From: Nitrospira sp. CG24A
GTDB taxonomy: Bacteria > Nitrospirota > Nitrospiria > Nitrospirales > Nitrospiraceae
DNA: 64,000 nucleotides
Reading direction: 5' to 3'
NCBI GenBank assembly: GCA_002869925.2
Contig: NEWT02000019.1
Coordinates: 33,462 to 97,461, forward strand
Under the pieces are notes generated by a model, which saw nothing but the letters and a program-made list of their open reading frames with translations, ran no database searches and had not been told where the DNA came from. Both the position numbers and the translations under genes were made by a program. Below, in pieces: positions 44,962-53,450 of this stretch; position 1 is the stretch's first letter; each line of letters starts with the position of its first letter.

Positions 44962-45384
44962 ATGTTAAAAGAATTCAAAGAGTTTGCCATGAAGGGCAAC
45001 GTGCTCGACATGGCGATCGGTGTCATTATGGGCGGGGCATTCGGAAAAATCGTCTCCTCGCTGGTGAGCGACGTGCTGATGCCGCCGATCGGCCTGGCCC
45101 TGGGAGGCGTCGACTTCACGGGGCTATTCATCAATCTCTCTGGCGCCGCTCAGCCATCGCTTGCCGCTGCGAAAGCCGCCGGGACCCCGACGCTCAACTA
45201 CGGGGTGTTTCTGCAAACCATCTTCGATTTCATCATCATCGCATTTGTCATCTTCATGTTTGTCAAGCAGATGAACCGGTTTAAGAGAGAAGCGCCGGCG
45301 GCGCCTCCGCCACCACCGCCCGGGCCGACCAACGAAGAGAAATTGTTGATGGAAATCCGAGACGCGCTGAAAGGCCGCCACTAA
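44962..45384 (+). CDS. mscL: Large-conductance mechanosensitive channel
   Basis: 140 residues. [44 protein letters not shown] is the classic MscL N-terminus and TM1 (shown here in overlapping part only). TM2 is [23 protein letters not shown], followed by a Pro-rich linker and the C-terminal helix [13 protein letters not shown]. It opens on membrane tension during osmotic downshock. GAGGAGG precedes the ATG. Confidence 0.96.
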   Translation: MLKEFKEFAMKGNVLDMAIGVIMGGAFGKIVSSLVSDVLMPPIGLALGGVDFTGLFINLSGAAQPSLAAAKAAGTPTLNYGVFLQTIFDFIIIAFVIFMFVKQMNRFKREAPAAPPPPPPGPTNEEKLLMEIRDALKGRH

Positions 45385-45469
45385 ATACCACCGTTACCAC
45401 GAGAATTCCCACCATGCGGGAGTGGGAAGACTCACACGATCCGTGCGATCCATGAAGGAGGAAATCATC

Positions 45470-46414
45470 ATGCAGGCATTCAAAACCACCATCCTCGCGA
45501 CAAGCGTGCTGGCGCTGGCAGGCTGTGCGAGCTGGGATAAGAGCCCCATTTGTAACCCCAGTCACCAATGGGTAGCGTGGTCTGACGTCCGGTGCAATCC
45601 ACCGAAAGATACGACCGACCATGCCGCGAACGAAGCCGCCGCCCGCCTTGCGACTCTCGAAACTGATCGACAACGGCTGGCCGACGAACTGGCAGCAGCA
45701 AAGAGACAGAACGGCGCCTTGAACAGCCGCGTCAGCGATTTGGAACGGCAGCTCGCCGACCGCGATCGTGAGATTGCATCGCTTCGCTCCGGAGCCGGGG
45801 ATTCTGCCATGCTGGCCAGCCAGCTCTCTGCGTCAAACAGCGACAAAGACAAGTTAGCGGCGGATCTCGAAGCCGCCAGGAAACGCAACGCGGATCTTGA
45901 CGCTCAATTGGCTGACCGCGATAAGGAACTAGCCGGCCTTCGCGGCGACCTCTCCGCAGAAATGGCCAAGCTCAAGGAAGCACAACGCGGGTTGATTCGC
46001 GCCCTCAAACCACAGATCGACGAAAAGAATATTACCGTCGATCTCAACAACGAGCGGTTGCTCATCAACTTAGCCTCCGGCTATCTCTTCGGGTCCGGTG
46101 AAGACCAGCTCAAGCCGGCCGGAGCCGATGCGCTCAAACAGGTCGGTGGCATCCTCAAGGACTTCCCTGAATACAAAGTTCATGTCGAAGGCCATACCGA
46201 CAACCGACCGATCAAGGGGGCACTGAAAAAGAAGTTCCCGTCGAATCAGGAATTGTCCGAGTCACGCGCAGCGAACGCCGTGCAGGCCTTAGCGGACGGT
46301 GGACTTCCCGGCGCCCATGCCATGGGAGCAGCCGATACCAAGCCGGTGATGCCGAACACCACCGATGCGGGACGGACCAAGAACCGCCGCGTGGAAATCA
46401 GCGTCGTCAAGTAG
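45470..46414 (+). CDS. OmpA-family lipoprotein with coiled coil
   Basis: 314 residues. Signal peptide ending LALAGC (lipobox). The mature start SWDKSPICNPSHQWVAWSDV is shared with the paralogue at 46791. Residues about 45-180 are a Lys/Glu/Ala coiled coil (periplasmic spacer). The C-terminal OmpA-like domain has YLFGSGEDQLKPAG, VHVEGHTDNRPI and RTKNRRVEIS, binding peptidoglycan. It probably tethers the outer membrane to the wall. AAGGAGG lies 8 nt before the ATG. Confidence 0.9.
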   Translation: MQAFKTTILATSVLALAGCASWDKSPICNPSHQWVAWSDVRCNPPKDTTDHAANEAAARLATLETDRQRLADELAAAKRQNGALNSRVSDLERQLADRDREIASLRSGAGDSAMLASQLSASNSDKDKLAADLEAARKRNADLDAQLADRDKELAGLRGDLSAEMAKLKEAQRGLIRALKPQIDEKNITVDLNNERLLINLASGYLFGSGEDQLKPAGADALKQVGGILKDFPEYKVHVEGHTDNRPIKGALKKKFPSNQELSESRAANAVQALADGGLPGAHAMGAADTKPVMPNTTDAGRTKNRRVEISVVK

Positions 46415-46428
46415 CAAATCGATGCATC

Positions 46429-46461
46429 GGAGGAGGCCGCGACACGTTCGTGGCCTCCTCC
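46429..46461 (+). terminator. Strong hairpin after OmpA lipoprotein
   Basis: Perfect 10 bp stem GGAGGAGGCC / GGCCTCCTCC with a 13-base loop, 15 bp after the stop and 28 bp before the next gene. There is no U-tract, so it could attenuate or stabilise the upstream mRNA. Confidence 0.6.
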
Positions 46462-46489
46462 AAACTCAACAGTCAACTGGAGGCCTTCA

Positions 46490-46747
46490 ATGAACACAAG
46501 AACGAGTATCATGTGCGCGACGTTGTCCGTATTTGTGATCGGACTCACAACTGCAGCCTGGGCCGTTGACATGGATGCCATGAAGAAAAAGGCTGAAACC
46601 GTGAAAGATCAAGCAGCAGCCGTGAAGAAAGAGGGCGGCGAGACGACACAAAGCGCCAAGGATATGAAAGCGCAGGATGCCATGAAAAACGCGGGAGAAA
46701 TGAAGGGCGAAGGGATGAAGCTCAAGGACGCCGCTACGGGCAAGTAG
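46490..46747 (+). CDS. Small secreted Lys/Ala-rich protein
   Basis: 85 residues. Signal peptide MNTRTSIMCATLSVFVIGLT continuing to a TAAWA cleavage site. The mature 62 residues are helical and repetitive (DAMKKKAETVKDQAAAVKKE, KDMKAQDAMKNAGEMKGEGM), with no aromatic residues, and resemble small disordered periplasmic proteins. GGAGG lies before the ATG. It lies between two OmpA lipoprotein paralogues. Confidence 0.7.
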   Translation: MNTRTSIMCATLSVFVIGLTTAAWAVDMDAMKKKAETVKDQAAAVKKEGGETTQSAKDMKAQDAMKNAGEMKGEGMKLKDAATGK

Positions 46748-46790
46748 TGTCCAGGATAGATTCCTTACGATCCAGAAGGGAGAGAGTGTG

Positions 46791-47531
46791 ATGCACACAT
46801 ATAAAACCGCCATCCTCGCAACAAGCATCGTGGCGCTGGCAGGCTGCGCAAGCTGGGATAAGAGCCCTATTTGTAATCCCAGTCACGGATGGCTCGCCTG
46901 GTCCGACGTCCGGTGCAATGCCGACAATGCGCCGAAGGCAACGGACGACAATGCTGCGCGTCTCGCAGCTCTCGAAAAAGAACGTCAACGGTTGGCCGAC
47001 GAACTGGCCGCGGCACAGAGACAAAACGGCGCACTCGCCGGTCGCGTGACCGATCTGGAAGGGCAAGTGAATCAGAGCAAGGGCGGCCTGGCCAAGGCTG
47101 AGAAAGATCTCCTCAAAGCGCTGCAACCAGAAATCTCCAAGGGCACGGTATCGGTCAATCAATCCGGGGATGCGCTCACGATCAATCTGGCCTCCAGCCT
47201 GCTGTTTGATTCAGGGCAGGACCAGCTGAAGGCCGGCGGAACCGATGCCTTGAAGCGTGTGGGTGGCGTCCTCACAGATTTCCCGGACAAGCAGGTGCAT
47301 GTTGCGGGATATACCGACAATGTGGCCATCGCAGGCGCGTTACAGAAAAAATTCCCCTCCAACAAGGAGCTTTCTGACGCTCGTGCCTATAGTGCGGCTC
47401 GAGCACTTCGGGACGGCGGCGTGAGCACCAATTTATCGGCCGCAGGCCATGGGGACAGCAACCCGATTGCCAGCAACAACACGGCAGATGGGCGTGCAAA
47501 GAATCGCCGTGTCGAGGTCATCGTCAAGTAA
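46791..47531 (+). CDS. OmpA-family lipoprotein, paralogue
   Basis: 246 residues. Signal peptide ends VALAGC; the mature start SWDKSPICNPSHGWLAWSDV nearly repeats that of the 45470 protein. The coiled-coil spacer is about 65 residues shorter. OmpA-like domain: LLFDSGQDQLKAGG, VHVAGYTDNVAI, RAKNRRVEVIVK. It arose by duplication of its neighbour, with the spacer length changed. ATG 46791 is preferred to GTG 46788. A strong terminator follows. Confidence 0.9.
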   Translation: MHTYKTAILATSIVALAGCASWDKSPICNPSHGWLAWSDVRCNADNAPKATDDNAARLAALEKERQRLADELAAAQRQNGALAGRVTDLEGQVNQSKGGLAKAEKDLLKALQPEISKGTVSVNQSGDALTINLASSLLFDSGQDQLKAGGTDALKRVGGVLTDFPDKQVHVAGYTDNVAIAGALQKKFPSNKELSDARAYSAARALRDGGVSTNLSAAGHGDSNPIASNNTADGRAKNRRVEVIVK

Positions 47532-47567
47532 TAGAGCGGGCCAGGGTTTCTTCGTCGGTAAAAATGG

Positions 47568-47603
47568 AAGGGGCTCTTCTCTGAACGGGAGGAGCCCCTT
47601 TTC
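47568..47603 (+). terminator. Rho-independent terminator
   Basis: Stem GGGGCTC / GAGCCCC (47570-47576 and 47592-47598) with flanking AA and TTTTCTT gives a classical hairpin and U-tract after the OmpA paralogue. It separates that operon from the large cluster beginning at 47768. Confidence 0.88.
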
Positions 47604-47679
47604 TTCGTGTGGCCATATTTATCCCTCTCGCATCCTTCCATCGAATTTCGCACAGCGTGTATCTTAGCTTGGTGTAACG

Positions 47680-47708
47680 TTGACATCCACGATCGAGCGG
47701 CGTACGGT
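47680..47708 (+). promoter_or_regulatory. Promoter of the large-protein cluster
   Basis: TTGACA (47680-47685), 17 bp, TACGGT (47703-47708). It gives a leader of about 53 nt before ATG 47768. No other convincing promoter was seen between the six genes that follow. Confidence 0.5.
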
Positions 47709-47767
47709 GCCCGCGATGTGATCGCTCCTTGAGCGCAAGCTATTCCCAGCATTAGATTCCTAACTCT

Positions 47768-50170
47768 ATGAGCTTCACGAAACTCAAAGAGCGGATTGAC
47801 ACGCTGCCGCTGGTTTTGGCAGGTCCAATAGTTCGTCGGGTCGAGCCCGCCGGTGCTACAGTATGGGTTGCGCTTCGGCGCCGCCGTAGTATCCGACTTG
47901 AGATCTACAATGGCGATCCTCCTAATGGTCAGGTGGTCGCGCATGGCACCCCCCAGGAAACGGTAGCGGTTGGGGCCAATCTGCATATCGCCTGTGTGAC
48001 CGCCAAGCCCGGCGTCCCGTTTACCGCCGGCGCATCCTATCAATACAATCTCTTTTTTGACCATGTGGGCACCACTGACAATATCCCAAATGGTGGAAGC
48101 CTGTTTACACCGCAGATCATTGCGGCATCCGAGAGCGAGGCTCGCATCAAGCTGACCTATGCGAGTCACGGGGGCCCGACCCGACCCAGTTTCGTCCTGC
48201 CTCCAGCCACACTCGACAACCTGCGGCTCCTCCACGGATCATGCCGTAAGATCGCGGGAGCACACAGCGACGCTTTGGAAGCAGCGGACCATATTATTCG
48301 TGACGCCATCAAGCCTGGTGGAACGGGGAAGCGCCCACACATGCTCTTTCTCACTGGTGACAATATTTATAACGATGGCTGTGAACGTGACTGTTTCGAA
48401 GTGATCCTCGATGCGGCCCCGACACTTCTGGGCTGGGATGAAACCATGCCTGGCATCAACAAAAAGATCAGTCAGATGTCCGGGGTACGTTGGGAATATG
48501 CGCTTGACGATGCCGGACTCAGCAACACCGGCCCATGGCCCTCGCTCCGGCATCTCTTTGGCATAGGCGAATCCCTTGCCTTGCATCTTCTCACCTTCGC
48601 CGACAACCTCTGGCCCGAGGATCTTGATTACCAGCGAAAGGCCTTCGACTTTCGAGGGACGCTCCCAGCCGTGCGCCGTGCATTCGCCAATGTGGCTACG
48701 TACATGATCTTCGACGATCATGAATTTTCCAATAGCTGGAATATTACTGCGGAGTGGGTGGAATCGGTGCTCGCTAAACCGATGGGGCGCCGTGTCTATC
48801 AGGATGCGCTGGCAGCCTATGCCCTCTGTCAGGGATGGGGGAACACGCCTGAACGGTACGAAACTGGGCCCGGCCAAGCCCTCCTCAACGCGCTGACAGA
48901 CTGGTCACAAGCCGAACGGGCAGGCACGGCTTCCCCCGCCGACCCCCTCGCCCGCCTCATCCGGCATCTTGGAATCCCGGGTGAGGAGGAATTTAAGACC
49001 GGTCGTGACTGGGCCCGCTTTCACGGTCCGGACGTCATACGATGGGACTATACCGTTCCCTGCCCCGGTCTCAGCATCGTCGTGCTCGACACCTACATGT
49101 GGCGCTCCTACCCCGACAAGTTCAGGAACGCCAGCATCCTCTCGGAGGGCGGTCTTCAGGAGCAAATCGACCGGGCGCCCTACCCTGAAACCGAGTGTTC
49201 GCTGATTGTGGTCTCGAATGTTGCCATCGAACTGCCCGGCATCAGTACGGGAGAGTTGGTGGCCAACGAGTGGCACTCCGGCGTGGTTCGACTTATTCTG
49301 TGGCTACACCCGATCTTTCTCTTTCTTCAGCTTCTGCGCCTGAGCATAAAGTTGCTCACGTTGTTTCAGGTCCAAATCCCCTCCCTATTTTCGTTTCTTC
49401 GACTGCAGGACTACGGACCGGAATATGGAGCCAAGTACGAGCCTCAAACCAAAGGGTTCGAACTCCTGATGGCGCGCGCGACACACCGTGCGCCGCACGT
49501 CGTCGGCGGAAAGCGACAGGCCCGTGTGGTGATTCTGTCGGGAGACGTCCATCGCAGTTTTTGCATGCGCATGCAGTATTGGAGCCGGACCCCGTTCGGG
49601 ACCACAGCAGATCCCGTCGAAGGGGTCGTCGCGCAACTGGTCAGCAGCCCGTGTAAATGGGTCAATCCAACCGTCGTCCCGCTGAAAGACGCACGGGCCC
49701 GCCACTGGGCCGGGTGGAAGGAGAAACCGGCGCTCACCTGGACCTCTGAACCGAACACCTCGCCATGGCGCTTCAAGCAAAGCCCCTGGATGATGGAGTA
49801 CCAGCCAGGAGCGAGTGAGCCCAAGATGAATCCGGCCCCCGAATGGCGCTACTCACTCGAACCCGTGTCCCCCGATCCGCCTGTCGGCCATGCGCCCTTC
49901 GACATACCGGACCGTGCCAACCCGACATTGAACGACCAACTCGATGAAATGAAGTTGGTCGCCCCTGAGACCCTCTGGAGTCTCGAGAAATCCCACATCA
50001 TCAAAGCGAACAACATCGGGGACGTGACCTTCGAGTGGGCGGCAGGTAAGAGAGCGGTTGTGCAGAACGTGTGGTGGCGGGGTCGGCCCACGGTGGCCCC
50101 CGCTTGGACCATCAACCGTTTCGTTGTGTCGATGGAGCCTCAGGCCACACCGCCGGCGCTCCCTACGTAG
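47768..50170 (+). CDS. PhoD-like metallophosphatase with hydrophobic insert
   Basis: 800 residues, longer than usual PhoD (about 500-600). An N-terminal fibronectin-like domain (VLAGPIVRRVEPAGATVWVA) precedes the catalytic domain, which has LFLTGDNIYNDG at about 193, MIFDDHEFSNSW at about 312 and VILSGDVHRSF at about 588, covering the PhoD metal ligands. Residues about 504-545 (VVRLILWLHPIFLFLQLLRL onward) are an extra hydrophobic stretch between the motifs, which could contact membrane. It has no signal or Tat peptide, unlike secreted PhoD. First gene of a six-gene run, 2 bp before the next. Confidence 0.85.
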   Translation: MSFTKLKERIDTLPLVLAGPIVRRVEPAGATVWVALRRRRSIRLEIYNGDPPNGQVVAHGTPQETVAVGANLHIACVTAKPGVPFTAGASYQYNLFFDHVGTTDNIPNGGSLFTPQIIAASESEARIKLTYASHGGPTRPSFVLPPATLDNLRLLHGSCRKIAGAHSDALEAADHIIRDAIKPGGTGKRPHMLFLTGDNIYNDGCERDCFEVILDAAPTLLGWDETMPGINKKISQMSGVRWEYALDDAGLSNTGPWPSLRHLFGIGESLALHLLTFADNLWPEDLDYQRKAFDFRGTLPAVRRAFANVATYMIFDDHEFSNSWNITAEWVESVLAKPMGRRVYQDALAAYALCQGWGNTPERYETGPGQALLNALTDWSQAERAGTASPADPLARLIRHLGIPGEEEFKTGRDWARFHGPDVIRWDYTVPCPGLSIVVLDTYMWRSYPDKFRNASILSEGGLQEQIDRAPYPETECSLIVVSNVAIELPGISTGELVANEWHSGVVRLILWLHPIFLFLQLLRLSIKLLTLFQVQIPSLFSFLRLQDYGPEYGAKYEPQTKGFELLMARATHRAPHVVGGKRQARVVILSGDVHRSFCMRMQYWSRTPFGTTADPVEGVVAQLVSSPCKWVNPTVVPLKDARARHWAGWKEKPALTWTSEPNTSPWRFKQSPWMMEYQPGASEPKMNPAPEWRYSLEPVSPDPPVGHAPFDIPDRANPTLNDQLDEMKLVAPETLWSLEKSHIIKANNIGDVTFEWAAGKRAVVQNVWWRGRPTVAPAWTINRFVVSMEPQATPPALPT

Positions 50171-50172
50171 CC

Positions 50173-53100
50173 ATGGCCAAATCCCCGTCCATACTCGACC
50201 GTCTGCTCTTGCTCCTGACACCCCTCCGGCTGGCCGGGGAGCACGAAGGGTATCTGCGAAACATGGCCGGCGCGGTCGGATGGGACCTGGACGAAGTGGT
50301 GGGCTTCGATGCGGCAGCGGCCGCAGCCGATCTACGGGTGATCTCCGACGGCATCGAAACCATCGCTCACCATGTGGGCCACCCTCCGGAGACGCTCTCG
50401 GAGTTCGTCACCGCCCTGGAAAACGCGCGCCGAACCTTTGCGGCCATCCGTAGCCTCGGCCGGATACTCGGCGGCGCCGATGCCGCTCACCTCGATGATT
50501 TTGCCAAAGCGCTCCTTGAGGCCCTGGTGATCGCTCACTGGTTTCAGCTCTCACCGATCAGCTTCGTGATCGCCGAACTGCTGGGGCTGGTGGTCGCACC
50601 GGAGGACGGACCGCTCCTCCCTGCCATCCGCAACGGAACCACACTCATCCGTGAGGAGCATCGCCGCGGAGAGCTGCGGTTCGGTCGCATCGGACCCTTG
50701 CTTCGTGATCCTGTGGAGACGTTGGAACAGGAATACTTTAGCGGGGACATGCTGGCCACCGTCGCAGGCGCACACCAGGCCGCCGACAAACTTTTTCCGC
50801 GACTCGCGCGCCTCTGCCAATTCCTCGGTATCAGCGCACGATACGGTTTCGACCCGGCGGTACCGGTCACAGGCGGCACAGCGGCCATCGACCGCCTCGC
50901 CCACATGTTGTCGTTGTATGTGTCCCCGCATGACGGTGACCTGTACGGCATGACGCTCGCCTTTTCCCCGACGGATCGAGGACGACGCGGGCTACTCGTT
51001 CGGCCGTTCGGCGCAATCAGCTTTCAGGCACAGGTCAACGAATGGAACCTTAAGGTGACGACCAGTGGCTCGATCCGCGGACTCCTGCTGGCCGGCGATC
51101 ACGTCGAGACTTCCGGCGGCAATGACTGGCAACTCTCGCTCGCCGCTGAACCACAGGCAGACATCGACACCCCGCAGCCCACGCTTGGCGGCGCGAGCGG
51201 CACCGGCATCTCATTCGGCAAGCTTCGCATGGAGGGCGGCCTGCACTTGGGAACGACGGCTCGCCAGGCCTCGCTCGCGCTGATCGTCAAGCAGGCGCGC
51301 GTGTCCCTTGCCGGTTCGGACGGAGACGGTTTCCTGGCAAGCGTGCTGCCGGCTCAGGGGCTTTCCACGGAGCTTGATTTCACCATCGGCTGGTCCAGCG
51401 AGACCGGCATTCATTTCGGCGGGCAGGCGGGACTCGACGCGTATTGGCCACTCGACAAATCCATCGGACCTCTCACATTTGGCGCACTGCGGATTGGTAT
51501 CTCCACAGACGACGACCGGATTGCCGCGCATGCCGCGTTTGATCTAGGGCTCACCATCGGCCCCGTGGTCATTCAAATCGAGAGCATCGGCATCTCGGCA
51601 CTCCTTAGCTTTCCCGAAGCAGGCGGCAACCTCGGGGTAGCCGATCTCGCCCTCGGCTTCAAGCCCCCGACCGGCATCGGGCTAGCGATCAACGGCCCCG
51701 GGGTGGCGGGCGGAGGGTTCCTGTTCTTCGATCCGGCGAAAGCGGAGTACGGCGGCATCCTGCAACTGGAGTTGGCCGAGCGCATCGCCGTGAAGGCCAT
51801 CGGGCTATTGACCACCCGCCTGCCCGATGGGAGCAAGGGCTACTCGCTGATCATTCTGCTGACGGTGGAGGGCTTCACGCCCATTCCGTTGGGTTTCGGC
51901 TTTACCCTCACCGGCATCGGCGGCCTCCTGGGGATCAACCGCACCGTGCGTGTCGACACCCTGCGCCAGGGGCTCAAGACCGGCACACTCGATTCAATCC
52001 TGTTTCCGCCCGATCCCCTGCGCAACGCCCCCCAACTGCTCAGTGACCTGCGCGCCGTGTTCCCCCCCACGCCGCGCCGCCATGTCCTGGGTCCGATGGT
52101 CCAACTGCGCTGGGGCAGCCCCACCCTGCTGACGCTCGATCTGGCGGTCCTCCTCGAACTCCCCACGCCCGTGCGCCTGATCGTGTTGGGCCGGCTGCAC
52201 GTGCTGCTGCCCAACCAGAGTCATCCGCTGGTGCAAATCCGCATGGATGCCCTGGGCGTGCTCGATTTCAATGCAGGGACCGTGGCCCTCGATGCCACCC
52301 TCTACGACTCGCGCATCCTGGACTTCACCCTCACCGGCGACATGGCGCTGCGCGCCAGCTGGGGGAGTCAGCCGAACTTTGTGCTGGCCATCGGGGGATT
52401 CCATCCACGGTTTCCCGCGCCGGCAGGTCTACCGGCCTTACGCCGTCTGGCCCTCACCCTGGCCGATGGCGACAGCTTGCAGCTCCGCTGCCAGGCCTAT
52501 CTCGCGCTCACCTCTAATACCGTGCAGTTCGGCGCGCGCGTGGATCTGCATGCCGCGGGCGGCGGCTTCAGCTTCGACGGCATGCTGGGCTTCGATGCCC
52601 TTGTGCAACTCGCTCCCTTAGCCTTTCAGGTCGAGGTCGCGGCGGCCATTGCGTTGCGCTATCGGGGCCGCCTGCTGATGGGGATCTCCTTTAAGGGAAT
52701 GCTTGCCGGGCCCACACCCTGGCATGTGGAGGGGAAGGCGACCATTAAGATTCTGTTCTTCAAAGTGTCCGTGCGCTTTGAGCGGCAGTTTGGGACTCGG
52801 ACCGCCCCGCCGTTACCCGCTGCCGTCGATGTGCTGGCGCTCGTAACCGAGGCGCTCCGGGACCGCCGCAACTGGAGTGCGACGCTCCCGCGCACCGAGC
52901 CGGCCATCGTCACGCTGCGTGAGACCACGCCCGCGCCCGAGGCCCTGCGCGTGCACCCATTGGCGGAGCTGACCGTGCGCGAGCGAATCGTGCCGCTCAA
53001 CCGGCGAATTACCAAGCTCGGCACGGCGCCGCTGCGCGGCGGGCCCACCACGGTGACGGTCCGGGCCACGGATCGCAGCGCCACCCCGCAGCCGGTTGCG

Positions 53101-53430
53101 ACCACGCCGGTGCAGGAGCCCTTTGCCTTAGCGCAGTTCGAAGATCTGCGCGATGACGAATTGCTGGCGCGGCCGGCCTTTGAGACGCAGGAGGCGGGAG
53201 TGGCCTTCACGCCGGACATCATCGCGTTTGAAGAAGACCCGACGCTCACGACCATACTCCAGTATGAAACGCAACTCATTGATCCGACGCGGCCGCCGGA
53301 GCCGGCGCGCCCCGGCTACACGCTCTCGGCCGCGGTGCTCACCCGCGTGGCCCCGTTCGGCGCCGCGGGGCAGGCCGTCCTCCGCCGTCACGGCCGCAGC
53401 CGCTATCGCACCACGGACTTGGTGGCGTAA
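50173..53430 (+). CDS. Large beta-rich protein, DUF6603-like
   Basis: 1085 residues, no signal peptide or clear membrane span. The first 270 residues are helical. From about 270 to 900 there are many short amphipathic beta-strands with recurring Gly-rich turns, including LGFGFTLTGIGGLLGINRTV and NGPGVAGGGFLFFDPAKAEY, which I associate from memory with DUF6603 proteins; I cannot check this. The C-terminal 200 residues are Pro/Thr/Ala-rich and less ordered. The 52-53.4 kb part is conspicuously GC-rich. Role unknown; perhaps a structural or lipid-contacting protein. Confidence 0.6.
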   Translation: MAKSPSILDRLLLLLTPLRLAGEHEGYLRNMAGAVGWDLDEVVGFDAAAAAADLRVISDGIETIAHHVGHPPETLSEFVTALENARRTFAAIRSLGRILGGADAAHLDDFAKALLEALVIAHWFQLSPISFVIAELLGLVVAPEDGPLLPAIRNGTTLIREEHRRGELRFGRIGPLLRDPVETLEQEYFSGDMLATVAGAHQAADKLFPRLARLCQFLGISARYGFDPAVPVTGGTAAIDRLAHMLSLYVSPHDGDLYGMTLAFSPTDRGRRGLLVRPFGAISFQAQVNEWNLKVTTSGSIRGLLLAGDHVETSGGNDWQLSLAAEPQADIDTPQPTLGGASGTGISFGKLRMEGGLHLGTTARQASLALIVKQARVSLAGSDGDGFLASVLPAQGLSTELDFTIGWSSETGIHFGGQAGLDAYWPLDKSIGPLTFGALRIGISTDDDRIAAHAAFDLGLTIGPVVIQIESIGISALLSFPEAGGNLGVADLALGFKPPTGIGLAINGPGVAGGGFLFFDPAKAEYGGILQLELAERIAVKAIGLLTTRLPDGSKGYSLIILLTVEGFTPIPLGFGFTLTGIGGLLGINRTVRVDTLRQGLKTGTLDSILFPPDPLRNAPQLLSDLRAVFPPTPRRHVLGPMVQLRWGSPTLLTLDLAVLLELPTPVRLIVLGRLHVLLPNQSHPLVQIRMDALGVLDFNAGTVALDATLYDSRILDFTLTGDMALRASWGSQPNFVLAIGGFHPRFPAPAGLPALRRLALTLADGDSLQLRCQAYLALTSNTVQFGARVDLHAAGGGFSFDGMLGFDALVQLAPLAFQVEVAAAIALRYRGRLLMGISFKGMLAGPTPWHVEGKATIKILFFKVSVRFERQFGTRTAPPLPAAVDVLALVTEALRDRRNWSATLPRTEPAIVTLRETTPAPEALRVHPLAELTVRERIVPLNRRITKLGTAPLRGGPTTVTVRATDRSATPQPVATTPVQEPFALAQFEDLRDDELLARPAFETQEAGVAFTPDIIAFEEDPTLTTILQYETQLIDPTRPPEPARPGYTLSAAVLTRVAPFGAAGQAVLRRHGRSRYRTTDLVA

Positions 53431-53450
53431 AGAGGAAGGACCAAGACACC

